Positions 11,084 to 22,270 of a stretch of DNA of 64,000 nucleotides are shown one piece after another; position 1 is the first letter of the stretch; each line of letters opens with the position of its first letter. Below the pieces are notes generated by a model. That model was not told the origin of the DNA. It worked only from the letters and a program-made list of their open reading frames with translations, and searched no databases. This DNA comes from Bettongia penicillata ogilbyi (lineage: Eukaryota; Chordata; Mammalia; Diprotodontia; Potoroidae), in NCBI GenBank assembly GCA_023548195.1, contig JAJHZJ010000076.1, positions 625,378-689,377 on the forward strand, given 5' to 3'. The position numbers and the translations under genes were made by a program.

Positions 11084-11883
11084 TTTCCCAGCCAGTTACT
11101 TGACTTCTGAGATTCCTGTCCACCCCCGCCTAGATCCGCCCAGCTAGTGCTTGGGGTCTGAGATTCAAATGGGCTTTCCTCACCACCCGGCTGCTAATCA
11201 ATGTGAGCTTTAGTTCTGGTGCTGGAGTGGGGGCAGGGCCGCCTCCCAGGCTCAGCTCCCTCAGGGGCTTTATGCAGAGACCTTCTGGAATGGAGCAGGT
11301 GGGGTTGGGGTGGGCGCCACCTCCCAGGCTCAGTTCCCTCAGGGGCTTTATGCAGAGGCCTTCAGTAATGGAGTGGGGTGGGGCAGGGCCATCTCCCAGG
11401 CTCAGCTCCCTCAGGTTGTTTATGCAGAGACTTTCAGTAATGAAGATCCTGCCTGCTGCTGGGGGAGTCCTGGGCCACCCCCTCCTCTGCCTCCGCTGCT
11501 TCCTCCCGAGGGGACCTGAGTCACGGAGACACTCCGCTCCCCCTCTCGGCCAGCCAGCCATCTCTCTCACTGACCTGTAGCTTCTGTGGGCGGAGAGACT
11601 TTCCCGGCTGCCAGAGCTTCCATCCCTGAAGCCTGCTCGGATCAGCTTCTCTGGGGCTGCGGCCAGGGCAGCGCTGGGGTGGGGTCCACTTTCTGGGGCA
11701 CGATGGACCCTGGGGACGGCTCTCCAGGGCTCTCTGGATCAGAAATCTCTTCCACTCTGGTTCTGCACACCTTACAGTGATCCATAACTTATGGGGATCT
11801 CTTTTTACATTAATTCTATGGGCTGTGGCTTGGGAGCTCGTAAACGTATCTCTTTCTACTCCGCCGTCTTGACTCCGCCCCCC
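11084..11883 (-). promoter_or_regulatory. HAL1 5' UTR with three promoter-like monomers
   Basis: This 800-base GC-rich stretch contrasts sharply with the AT-rich surroundings. Its core holds three direct repeats marked by 'ctcccaggctcag' at 11243, 11321 and 11393 (spacing 78 and 72), each followed by 'tttatgcagag..cttc.g.aatg'. Tandem monomers in LINE 5' UTRs act as internal promoters in mouse L1; the same role is inferred here. The outer end carries a YY1-like element (CAAGACGGCGG, consensus CAAGATGGCGG). The 125- and 146-codon frames across it are compositional. Confidence 0.65.
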
Positions 11884-12830
11884 ATATTGACCTGTTTTTC
11901 ATGCTTTCCTTGCATCTCTCTCATTTCTCTTCCCAGTTTTTCCTCCACCTATCTAACTTGATTTTCAAAATCCTTTTTGAGGTCTTCCATGGCCTGAGCT
12001 CACTGGACATCCACCTCGGATGTCTGGGGTACACAGTCCCCAACCTCCACGTCTTTCTTTGATGGTAAGAATTGTTCCTTGTCATCAGAATTGAAAGGCA
12101 GGACATCTGTCCCCCATCAAAGTAGCTTTCTATAGTCTTATTTTTCTTCCCTTTTCTGGGCATTTTCCCAGCCAGTTACTTGACTTCTGAGATTCCTCTC
12201 TACCCTTGCCTAGATCTGCCCAGCTAGTGCTTGGAGTCTGAGATTCAAATGGGCTTTCAGGGGTGGGAGCGGCTGTTATTCAATATGAGCTTAAGTTCTG
12301 GTGTTGGGGTGTGGGCAGGGCCGCCTCCCAGGCTCAGTTCCCTCAGGGGCTTTATGCAGAGACCTTTGGTAATGGCCCTGAGCTCCTGCCTGGTGCTATG
12401 GGAGTCCCGGGCCACAGCTTCCTCTGCCGCTGCCTCTTCTGCTGCCTCCCAAGGTGGCCCGAGTCATGGAGACCCCCTGCTCCCCTCTCGGCCAGCCCAG
12501 AAATCTCTCTCACTGACATGTAGCATCTGTGGGTGGAGGGACCTTCCCGGCTGCCAGAGGTTCCATCCCTGAAGCCTGCTCGGATCTGCTCCTCTGGGGC
12601 TGCGCGGCCAGGGCAGCACAGGAGTGGGCTCTGCTGTCCGGCGTGTCACGGACCCCTGGGGACAGCTCTCCATGGCTCTCTGGAACGGAAATCTCTTCCA
12701 CTGTGTTTCTGCACGGGTTACCATGCGCCAGAATTTGTGGGGAGTTCTTTTTACAGGAAATTTATGGGCTGTGGTTTTGGAGCTAGCATACACGTGAGTC
12801 TTTCTACTCCACCACCTTGGCTCCTCTCCC
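11884..12830 (-). mobile_element. second HAL1 unit: 5' UTR plus ORF1 start only
   Basis: Read from 12830 leftward: a GGAGCCAAGGTGG-type 5' end, a GC-rich 5' UTR with a single monomer (ctcccaggctcag at 12325), and ORF1 from ATG 12163 (MPRKGKKNKTIESYFDG) through the first part of the coiled coil to the abrupt end at 11884. The frame shifts about 28 codons in compared with unit 1. Everything 3' of that point is missing, and the next base belongs to the 5' terminus of unit 1. Confidence 0.7.
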
Positions 12831-12884
12831 TCATGTTATTTTATTTTTTTTTATCCTCTTGCCGGAAGACATCACTAGAATTAA

Positions 12885-13135
12885 TAATAGCCACCATTTA
12901 TTACTTTAAGACTTCCAAAACACTTTTCACATACTGTCTCTTTTGGTCTTCATAAAATATCAAAAAAATCTTATGTATTAGATTTTATTATTATTACCAT
13001 ATTATAGAAGGGAAAAAGGCTAAGAAGGAGGTTAGGTAACTTGCACAGCTTAATATAATTAGTGAGTTTCTGAGGTAGGTTTTGCATGCAGGTCTTTCAG
13101 ACTATGAGATACACTACTCACTATGCCATCTTACA
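12885..13135 (+). mobile_element. MIR SINE
   Basis: The MIR order is clear: 'atagccaccatttattactttaagacttccaaaacacttttcacatactgtctc', 'ttattattattaccatattatagaa', 'gttaggtaacttgcacagc', 'tgcatgcaggtctttcagactatgag', 'actactcactatgcca'. It is nearly full length and diverged. Confidence 0.7.
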
Positions 13136-13690
13136 TCTTACAGTCAAGTAGCGATGGTAAAATATAGAAGGGGACATGTTGACTCAATGAACAGTTATGT
13201 AAGCATATGAGCTTCAAAGAGTGGAATGAGCTCCCTCAAAATGCTGTTAAGTCTCCATTTTGGGTGATCTTGAAGGAGAGGCTAGAGGACAAATTCTCAA
13301 GAATGCTATGGAAAGCATTATAATGTTGGTTATAAATTACACTGACTGAACTCTGAGGCCCTTTACCATACTTTTATTTTATTTTATTTTTTGTCTAGTT
13401 GTGTGGTTTGATCAGTGAGAAAACTCAGTTTCTTGATTTCCACAAGGTCAAAAAACTAATCTTCCTGACTTTGTGGAAAACCCTCTATCTCATATGGCTT
13501 AATCCTGCTTGGGACAAAATGCTAAAGACATAGGCCAACTTGGAGTGGTGAAGGGTAGAGGGGATAATGAACAGATGAATGAAAATAGAAGAGGGTAAAG
13601 AGGTGGCTTAGCACAGGTTTTCTCCATATTTCTCATTAACTTCATTGTCTTTGGACTTCTTTGGAATTTTCCATCATATCCCCTAAGTTG
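13136..13690. other. unassigned DNA
   Basis: No gene or clear repeat. The minus-strand frame 13499-13771 (90 codons) has no domain and overlaps the L2 fragment that follows. Confidence 0.4.
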
Positions 13691-13880
13691 GGTAGCTATT
13701 CTCCTGGGCCCTTTTAAGTTTCCTTTTGTGTGCTGTCTTTCTCTCCCCACATTAGGATATAAATTGCACACAATAATTGTCTGTTTGTTTTTTTTTTTAC
13801 ATTTCTATTCTTAGAACTTAGCACAGTTTTGATATATAATAGGTGTTTAATAAATGTTTGTTGACTGACTGACAGACTGT
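13691..13880 (+). mobile_element. L2 3' end fragment
   Basis: It ends 'tattcttagaacttagcacagttttgatatataataggtgtttaataaatgtttgttgactgac', the characteristic L2 terminus with short tail repeats. Confidence 0.65.
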
Positions 13881-14656
13881 CCCATCCTTTGTAGAAGAGA
13901 TTCACCAAAGGGCATGCCAATCTGAATTTATTAAAAATCAGAAGCTGTGCCTGTCTTCAGGTAAACTGAGTCCCTTCAGTCAAGAATATTATTTTATATA
14001 TATTTTTTTATTTTAAACTTAAATACTAAAACTCAAATACACAATAAGGAAAGAAAAAGAATCATATTAAAACTTAAACACAAAATAATGAAAGAAAAAA
14101 TTGTCACTTGCATAGCAGAATGTAAGAGAGGACTCAAAATATGTAGCAATACATTTCCATCTCAAGAAAGCCTGTGTAATAAATACTATGCTTTATGTTG
14201 AGAGCTGTCCATTTATTTTATTTGCTTTCTTGTAAGCTTTCTTTTATTTCTCTGCTGTGAACAGAAAAAAAACATTTTTGGACACAATTCAACTGTTCAT
14301 ACTACCTGCTACCACCTGTAGCACTCATCATCCCTCCACTGCCCTCTCTAGCACACAGACAATGTCAGTGGAAATTGTGTGGAAGTACATGAGTGGTGTT
14401 ATGAGACTCAAGTGAGACTGAAATGGATGCAAAAGACTTGAGAAATCTTAAGGTATTATATAACTGCCAGTTATTACAATGATTTTAAAAAGCCTACCAT
14501 CACCAGGCCTCTGGTCTGATAATGCTTTATTTCCTGAGCCCTCTATACACTTTTGCTGAGCTCAAGGAATATTTGTAGAATAATGGGTGTCAGTGGTTGG
14601 TGGTGGAGGAAGGGGATTGTACTACTAAATGTTTAACAATTGGATTCTATGGGAAT
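13881..14656. other. unassigned DNA
   Basis: AT-rich, with no supported feature. Confidence 0.4.
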
Positions 14657-14745
14657 ATATATATATATATATATACTTATATACGTGTATACACATACAT
14701 ATATACATATATAAACACAGATGTATATATATACATACATGTGTG
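14657..14745. repeat. TA/TG/CA microsatellite
   Basis: A pure (AT) run at 14657-14675 followed by mixed ATAC and TGTA steps. Confidence 0.85.
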
Positions 14746-14960
14746 TACATGTAAATTTAATTGGCATTATTAATACTATCTTCAGTCTAGAAAATCAAGA
14801 AAACAATAAATCAAGGTCAAATTTGTAGCAGTTTCCAATTTTATTAGGTATAAATGTTTAAACTGAAAAATTACAATGGTCTCATGTAAGTTGGTTAGAG
14901 TTGGCTCTGGTACTTTCTGGAAAAACACCATTGTAACCTGATGAAGTATAGATTAGCAGC

Positions 14961-15007
14961 TAGGTAGGTGATAGATGGATGGATGAATAGATATGAGAGA
15001 GATAGGC

Positions 15008-15054
<47 letters not shown>

Positions 15055-15062
15055 GAGAGAGA
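14961..15062. repeat. TAGG/GATG and GA microsatellite
   Basis: Short 'taggtaggtgatagatggatggatg' steps pass into about 70 bases of GA repeats. This purine tract sits immediately 5' of a minus-strand L2 3' end. Confidence 0.85.
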
Positions 15063-15190
15063 ATGAACATTTATTAAGCACTTACTACGTTCCAGGAGCT
15101 ATGTTAAACTCTGGCAGTACAAATCCAAGCAAATAAGAAAGTTTCTCCCCTCAAGACATTTATCTTCTAGCAGGTGAAAATACTACATGA
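15063..15190 (-). mobile_element. L2 3' end, minus strand
   Basis: 'gaatgaacatttattaagcacttactacgttccaggagctatg..aactctggcagtacaaatcc' is the complement of the L2 terminus (tgcctggcacatagtaggcgcttaataaatg). Confidence 0.6.
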
Positions 15191-15388
15191 GAGGGAATTG
15201 AAATGTGTTAGGTTAAAAACAGGAAATAAAGGGAAGAGGAGAAAGTCAGAGCATAAAGTGGAGGAGGAATTAAAATAAGCATGTCCTGGGGCTGTCATGA
15301 ATAGGCGAAAAAGTATCACCAGACAGAACAAACCTCAGCATGGAGAAAGGTGGAAAGGATACTGGCAAAGTGATGGAAAAGTCTAGAC

Positions 15389-18172
15389 CAAAGCTTTTTA
15401 AACTATGGGTCATGACCCCCATAAGGGATCACAAAACTGAATATGGGGGACGTGAAAAATTTGACAAGTTTCTAAATGCACAAAGATCAAAAATTAATCC
15501 ACAATCAAACAAAACGTTTCTGGCAGTTCTTGCCAATGTTGCCTTGTGCAACTTTACTGTAGCTTGGGTTCTGAAGAGACAATATGTGTAAGTTGCACCG
15601 TGCGTGCAGGCAATGCCAAGAATGCTGGCACAAACACCTTGGTTCAGATTGGAGACTATTGGATGTTACGAATTTCAGGGGTTTTACTGTATGTATATAG
15701 TTTTCTGCTCTTACAGAAACAATTAATTATGAAAATAAAGACTTACAATTTTCCTATTGTCATTCCTCTGCAAATAAGTATCAAATTGTTATGTCTTCAG
15801 ATTGTATTGTGCTAAAATGCTTGATTTTAAAAATTGGTGTTATCTTCTTCTTCTACAGAAATATAGTATTTAACTGCAGCAAGCAAAGACAAAAACTCTT
15901 TAATAATATTTCTCTACCATCACTGCTATATGTGTATGTAAACATGAACATCAATTTTTTTTAAATTAAGCATAAACTAATGTAATTTCATAACCCAAAG
16001 ATAGTGTATGAGAAATAATTAGCAAAATTAATTTACGTTTTTGTTCAAAAATATTTTTGATTGTGAATAATTGGCTAAATTTAGATAGAAGAGGTAAAGT
16101 TACTGGTGACAATGCAGCAAAAATCTTTGTTATCAGGTGGTAGTATAACTAAACTGACAAGAATAAGAAAATGTCAAAACACTTTTGTAATACGGATTTA
16201 TTTTTAGTATTGATGATGGTATGAAAAAAAAAAAAACTATTTCCTTCATTTGTAATGAAACTTTGGATGCAGAGAGCATGAGACTAGCCTAAGTAAAATT
16301 TCATCTTAGTACTAAGCATGCAGTATTCTGCAATAAACAAAAATAATATTTTGAATCACATTTAAAATCTTCAAATAAAGAAAAACAATGATCTGAGAAA
16401 TTTGATACTGTTAATGAAAGTATTTATTTGTGTTTTATGAAACTTCTTCTCTAATTGCAACACTGAAAAGCCCTATTTGATAGATTTCATGTTACCTGCT
16501 GCTATTAAAATGTCAGAAATATTCCCTGTGAAAATGTACAGGGATGAAATTTGTAAAAATGCCATCATTTTATTTATTTGTTTGTATGTTTATTTATTTC
16601 CAAAAGAATTTCTGAAATGAGTAATAACAAAATCTAGCAGCTTATTACCAGGCTAAAGGGCAGTGCAAAGGTTGAAAATCAGTTAGATAAAAAAACTAAT
16701 ATTTCTATAATAGAACAATTTTTGCTCTATACAATTATTAATTTTAGTTATGGTTTTGTCACTCATTGTAAGGGTACAAAAAGAGAGAAAGATACATATA
16801 TTAAAATCAAGGAATTTTTCACAAATGAAGGTTTATAATTGTAATTGTATTGGACTCTGTACAGATGGTGCAAGAGTAATGATGGGTGAGAATGCTGGAT
16901 TTGCAAAAAAAGTTAAAGCCTATGGTAATGAACATAGCACTTATAGCACTGTTACTCATGGTATAATGCATTGGCAGGCAGTCATAGTCAAAAAAAATAA
17001 ATATCACTGAAGGTATCTGCTGTGCCTCGTAATCCTATCATAATCATTAACTTCATTAAAAGCCCTACCCTTAGTAGTTGTTTGTTTTCAAACTTTTGGA
17101 AAGACATGGACCTTGATTACAAAAGCCTATTACTACATACAGAGGTAAGGTGACTCTTAAGAGGATGAAGTTTAAATAGATTATTGAAACTGAAAGTTGA
17201 AGTTGTTATGTTGTTGACTTAGCAGTAATATGATCTTGTGATATTTTTGATGACTTTTGGCTTTCAAAACTGTTATTTTTTGGATATATTTGAAAAATTC
17301 AATGGTCTAAAAATGTTGCTTCAAGGAAAAGAATTGTAACATACTTATGTTGAAAGATGGAATTGAAAGTTTTACCAGAAAAGTGAACATATGGAAGAAT
17401 AGGTTGAAAATGGTTCTTTAGAAATGTTTACAGCTACAGATGTTTTTATAATTGAAATATAATCTTCCCAACAATTTAATTGCAAAAATTATATTTGATC
17501 ATCTGAAGTGCCTGGAGACACAGCTTCAGAAATACTTCCATTCAAATTTTGATCCTAAAAAACTAAGTTGAGTTCATAAACTATACTCAATTGAAATCAA
17601 AAAGGTCAGTCATTAACCATTAAAAGTTCAAGAAGAACTTGCCAAGTTATCAACTGATGCAGATTTAAAACTTGTGTTTTCTAAAAAAAAAACAAGCAAA
17701 CAAAAAAACCAAACAAACAAAAAACTAAGTGAATTTTGGCTTGGGATTAGGACAGAATATCTGATCATTTCTGAAATGGTCCTAAGCATACTTTTTCCAT
17801 TTTGTACTACATACTTATGTGAAGTGGTGTTCTCAATATTGATGACTTTAAAATCAAAATATCAACCAACCTTGAAAAATGTTGCAGATGCTCTACTTAT
17901 GTCTGCATTATCAATATTCTGCCAAGATTTAATTCTTTATGTAAAAATATACCAGCACATCCATTTCATTAGTATGTAAATTTGCTTTAATCTTTGATAA
18001 ATGTTTAAATTATATTTATACCAAAAATTGTTTTAAAATAAATCTCTTTATGATTTATCATCAGTAAATGTTTGATTTGTATACCTATTTTATATACTCA
18101 TATGCCCAGAGTCATGTAAAAATTTCTCAGATGAAAATGGGTCACAAATGGAAAAAAGTTTAAGAAACCCTG
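15389..18172 (+). mobile_element. fossil hAT DNA transposon with TIRs
   Basis: The ends form a 16-base imperfect terminal inverted repeat: CAAAGCTTTTTAAACT at 15389-15404 and, read on the minus strand, CAGGGTTTCTTAAACT at 18172-18157 (12 of 16 identical). The 8 bases outside the left end, GTCTAGAC (15381-15388), match the nTCTAGAn target preference known for Charlie-type hAT elements. The 8 bases outside the right end, CTCTCAAC, agree at 5 of 8. Inside the left end is GGGTCATGACCC. A decayed transposase lies between (see separate entry). At 2784 bp it is the length of an autonomous element. Confidence 0.75.
16640..17990 (+). pseudogene. decayed hAT transposase (ZBED5/Charlie-like)
   Basis: hAT transposases cut and paste their element; several vertebrate ZBED genes derive from them. 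Two blocks are recognisable. The first (frame 16750-17010) has GLCTDGARVMMGENAGF around 16852-16902 followed by THGIMHWQ, matching the 'TDGA..M.G' and 'H.i.Hr.' core of Charlie-type transposases. The second (frame 17674-17979) reads FWLGIRTEYLIISEMVL, then TTYLCEVVFSILMTLKSKY at 17806-17862, the hallmark C-terminal dimerisation motif. The blocks are in different frames with stops and A-rich slippage between them, so the gene is dead. The N-terminal BED finger was not found. Confidence 0.75.
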
Positions 18173-18216
18173 CTCTCAACAATGAGTGGTTAAAGCTCAA
18201 AGGAACTTCAAAGAAA

Positions 18217-18263
18217 GACAATATCATGGAATATCATGGACAATATCATGGACAATATCAAAG
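18217..18263. repeat. 12 bp-type tandem repeat (aatatcatggac)
   Basis: 'aatatcatgga' occurs three to four times in succession just outside the right end of the hAT element. Confidence 0.75.
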
Positions 18264-18837
18264 AAGAATATGTGAAAATCTTGTGGAGGACTTTTAGCCA
18301 GAGGAGTGCTATTGTTCAAATACCTAAATGACTTGGAAACGACACTGTATCATTTTTGCAATACAGGGTTTTTTATTTTGTTTCCTTTGTCATTTTATTT
18401 TATTAATACATCTTTTAAGAAATTTTATAAAATATTTCTTCATTATATGTGAAAGCTTTTGATATTCATTTTTCAATCTTGAGTTCCAGTTTCTCTCTGT
18501 CTCTTCCCCCATGCTCTACCACTTGTTCTTCTTTATTTTAATAAAACTTCCTTCTATAATTGCATGAAGTGTGTGCTTACAAGTAAGGGAACTAGTATTT
18601 TTATTCTGAGGCATGTAATGAGAAGATTCCAAGGGTTTATTGGCATATTATTTAATATGACACAGCAAGTTATTCTCAGTCCCCAACCCCTGGGATGCTT
18701 GAAGTCCTTTATGTCATTACAACCTCTAACATTAACATTTAAAATGATATAAACAAGACAAAAATAAGTTTATGTTTTACAAGTTTGAGAATTTCAGAAA
18801 TCCTAATTTAAGAATAATGCCACATTTTAACATACGT
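18264..18837. other. unassigned AT-rich DNA
   Basis: No supported feature. The 62-codon frame at 18564-18752 has no domain. Confidence 0.4.
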
Positions 18838-18985
18838 CAGACCATTACATAACATCAGAGATTTGAGAACTCTGAAGAGAATTTAGAGAGCACCTAATCA
18901 AATCACCTACTTGTCCAAGATCTCACAGCAAATTACTGGAAAAGTTAAAATTACAAATCAATCTCTTAATTACCAGTTCAGTACA
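18838..18985 (+). mobile_element. MIR-like SINE fragment
   Basis: 'cagagatttgagaactctgaagagaatttagagagcacctaatcaaatc' and 'caagatctcacagcaaattactgg' follow the core-SINE pattern (ctcagagctggaaggg..tctagtcc; aaggtcacacagc). Confidence 0.45.
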
Positions 18986-18989
18986 ACTT

Positions 18990-21545
18990 CTTTTTAAATT
19001 TAATTTAATTTATTTTGTTAAATATTCCCCAATTAAATGTAAAATTTTTGGCAATATTTTTTTTAAATTTTTAGTTCCAAACTCTCTCCAGCCATCCTGC
19101 CCCTACACCCTCCTTGAGAAAGCAAGTAAGTTGATACTGGTTATACATGTGATATCATTCAAAACATATTTCCATAATAGTTATTTTAAAAAAGAAAACA
19201 CTTGCAAATAAAACAATAAAAATAGGAAAATTTAAAAAAAGGTTTACTATGCATTGAGAGATCATCAGTTCTCTCTCTGGAACTGAAAAAAAAATACCTT
19301 GAGTCCTTTGGAATTATCGTGAATCATTTTCTTGATCAGAGTAGGTAAGTCTTTCACAGTTGATCTTCCTTAACATTATTGCTGCTAAAGTGTACAATGT
19401 TCTGTTGTTTCTGCTCACTTCACTTTGCATGAATGTAAAACTTTCCAGGTATTTTTCTGAAACCATTCTATTCTTTATTTCTTATAAAATAATAAAATTG
19501 TTCTACAATCATATACCACAACTTCTTCACCCATTCACCAATTAATGGGTATTCCCGTAATTTCCAGTTCTTTGCCACCACAAAAGAACTTCTCTAAATA
19601 TGTTTTTATAAATAGGTCTTTATCCCCTTTTTCAATCTCCTCAGGATACAGACTTAATAGTGATATTGCCAGGTAAAATGTTGTGTAGTTTTATAGCTCC
19701 TTGGAATAGTTCCAAATTGTTTTACAGAATGGTTAGACCAGTTCACAACTTCACCAACGGTGCATTACTGTACTGATTTTTCCACATCCCCTTCAGCATT
19801 TGTTATTTGCCTTCTCTGTAGTGTTAGCAATTCTGATATCAGTGAGGTGGTATCTCAGAGTTGATTTAATTTGCGTTTCTCTACTAAGCAGTTATTTAGA
19901 ACACTTTTTAAAATGTGACTACTGATAATTTTGATTTCTCCCTCTTAAAACTTCTTGTTCATATGCTTTGACCATTTAAAAACTGGGAAATATCTCTTAT
20001 TTTTATAAATTTGCCTCAGTTTCCCTATAAAATTAAAAAAAAAGAGGCCCTCATAAGAGAAACTGGCTGTAACATCCCCCTTCAAGTTTTCTAATTTCCC
20101 TTGGATTTTGACTGTATTAGATTTATTTATGCAAATGCTTTTTTAATATCATGTAATAAAATATGCATTTCATATCCCTATGATGCTATCTGTCTCTTGT
20201 TTGGTCATAAACTCTTCCATTATCCATATCTCTGATATGTACATTTTTTGTGTTCCTCTAATTTCCTTATGATATCATTCTATTATAATATCATTCTATG
20301 TCTTGTTTCCATTATGAGTTTGTCTTGGTATATGGTGTAAGATATCGATCTATGCCTAATTTCTGTCAAACTGCTTTCTAGTTTTCCGAGCAATTATTTT
20401 TTTTGTTATTGAGTTCTTACCCCTCTGCCCCCAAAAAGGTTAGATCTTTAGGTTTATCAAATACTAGATTACTATGGTTATTTACTAGGGCTATTGTTTG
20501 TCTAATATATCTCACTTATCCAGCACCCTACATTTTAACTACCACAAGATAATTTTTATGATTTTTATCTTTTGTGATATTACTTTCCAATACAGCTTAA
20601 AATCTAGGCTGCCTTCCTTCACATTTTTTTCATCGATTCCCTTGATATTGTTGAAGTGGGGTACTTCTGGATGATTTTTGTTTCAATTTTACTAACTCTA
20701 TAAAAGGAATCTTAGGTAGTTTGATTGGTATGACACTAAGTAAGTGAATTAACTTGAGGAATTGTCATTTTTATCATATTGGTTCAGTCTTCCCATGAAC
20801 AATGGATATTTCTGCAGTTGTTCTGCTCTGTCTCTATTTTCATGAAAGATGTTTTGTAATTATGTTCAGATAATCCCTGAGTTTGTCTTGGCAAGAAGAT
20901 TCTGAAGTATTTCATGTTATCTCTCATTATTTTAAGTGGAATTTTGCTATATCCTGCTGCTGGACTTTCTTGGTAGTATATAGAAATGCAGGTGATCCAT
21001 GCTGCTTTATTTTATGCTCTTAACTAGGTTAAAGCTGGGGATTAATGCAACTTGGTAGTTGATTCTCTAGGGTTCTTTAAGTATAGATATAGATAGATAA
21101 ATAGATACATAGATGATAGAGCACATCATCTGCAAAGTGATCCCTTTTTTTCCTCATTGCTCATTTATATTCCTTCAAATTATTCTTTTCTTATGTTATT
21201 GCTATATCTGGCATTTCTAGTGCACTATTGAATAATAGCGGTGATAACTGATATCATTGCTTCACTTCTGTTCTTATAAGGAAGGTTTCAAGTTTATTCC
21301 CATTAGATATAATGGTTGATATTGATTTTAGATAGATACTATTTATCATTTTAAGAAAGGTTCTAGTGATTCCTATTGATTCTAGTGTTTTAATAGAAAT
21401 GGGCATTATATTTTTCAAATATTTTTTTCTGCAGCAGGAAAATCAAAACGATTTTTCTTGTTTTTATTATGGACATTGTCATATGTTCTGATAGTTTTCC
21501 TAATATTGAACTAGCCCTGCATTCTTGATATAAATACTACCTGAT
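18990..21545 (-). mobile_element. L1, 5'-truncated, minus strand (3' UTR plus ORF2 part)
   Basis: Reading leftward from 21545 gives the ORF2 reverse-transcriptase region and C-terminal region, then a 3' UTR ending in an A/T-rich tail near 18990. The plus strand shows clear antisense landmarks: 'agagcacatcatctgcaaa' (21118-21136) is the complement of the catalytic FADD codons. 'tcttgtttggtcataaactctt', 'ggtgaggtggtatctcag..ttaatttgcgtttctct', 'ccattcaccaattaatgggtattcc' and 'cctccttgagaaagcaag' mark the C-terminus and 3' UTR. Many stops and indels make ORF2 non-functional. EN and ORF1 are absent. Confidence 0.8.
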
Positions 21546-22099
21546 TCAGTGTACTTTCTAGTGTACAAAGTCTTCACCTCAGTCATCAGAAATTAGTTTT
21601 GATTGTGCTGGGAATTCTGTTTCCAGCCTCAGGGACTTGTTAATTTAACTGAAGATTGTTGTCTCCACTAAGAACTCTTCAAAAAGATGCTAAATAAGTC
21701 AGTAATTAGGCTTGGGAACCAAAAAGCAAACATCATCACAATTTAGCACCATGCCATAATCAGGAAACATTGCCAAGAGTTAAATGCTCAAATCACTAAT
21801 GTTCCATCAGGATTGCTCTGTTGGACTAGAAGGATGGGTTGGAATCTTTGATTATCTGGGGCACTGGCTCCACTTAAAAGAAGGGACTGGCTGAGCTTAA
21901 AACTTCCTTGGTCACCATAAGGGAGTCAGTGACACTCAAACATACATTGCATTACACATCTCTCCTGTTATCAGATCTAATCACCTTTTAGTTCTTTTTC
22001 TTGTATGAATTCTGCCTTAGATGTCCAATATGGATATTCATCTTAGGGGGAGGACAAAGTGGGAAGAGTTGGGGAAATTTTCACAGGTCTTTTTGAATA
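21546..22099. other. unassigned DNA
   Basis: Slightly higher in GC than its surroundings. No gene, LTR pair or known repeat was recognised. Confidence 0.35.
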
Positions 22100-22270
22100 T
22101 TTGGCTGACATCTGGGTATTCAATGTACCTCAATTAAGTACCAACTACATGCAAAGATCATTCTGATTAACCCTGAGTATGATACAAAGAAAAAGTTTAT
22201 ATCTTCATGTCAATTCAGCTTAATAAAACAGTATTAAACACATAAGTAATAATATAGAATAATAAACATG
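22100..22270 (-). mobile_element. L2 3' end, minus strand, diverged
   Basis: 'attaagtaccaactacatgcaaagatcattctgattaaccctgagtatgatacaaagaaaaag' resembles the complement of the L2 3' end. Confidence 0.4.

Larger units (their letters stand above)
8843..11883 (-). mobile_element. HAL1 (half-L1) retrotransposon, structurally complete, minus strand
   Basis: Read from 11883 downwards: a 5' end carrying GGAGTCAAGACGGCGGAGTAG, a GC-rich 800-base 5' UTR with three tandem monomers, an ORF1 of about 365 codons (11083 to 9982), and a purine-rich 3' UTR of about 1.1 kb ending in an A/T-rich tail at 8843. No ORF2 follows ORF1. The 3' UTR is collinear with that of the plus-strand HAL1 at 47.24-48.18 kb. HAL1 elements are known as L1 relatives that keep ORF1 only and depend on L1 reverse transcriptase. 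Confidence 0.75.
8801..12837 (-). mobile_element. chimeric HAL1 insertion: complete unit plus second 5' unit
   Basis: Two minus-strand HAL1 units lie head to tail: a complete unit (about 8843-11883) and a second unit holding only a 5' UTR and the start of ORF1 (11884-12830). Candidate target-site duplications TCATGTT flank the whole block at 8801-8807 (next to a poly-T run) and 12831-12837 (next to a T-rich run). If correct, both units arrived in one target-primed event. The junction at 11883/11884 joins the 5' terminus of unit 1 to the inside of ORF1 of unit 2. Independent insertion of two fragments remains possible. Confidence 0.55.

Noticed and set aside
11130..11580. Opposed 146- and 125-codon open frames in a GC-rich island
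   Set aside because: They lie in the HAL1 5' UTR monomers and repeat with the monomer period; GC-rich composition and repeats explain the lack of stops.
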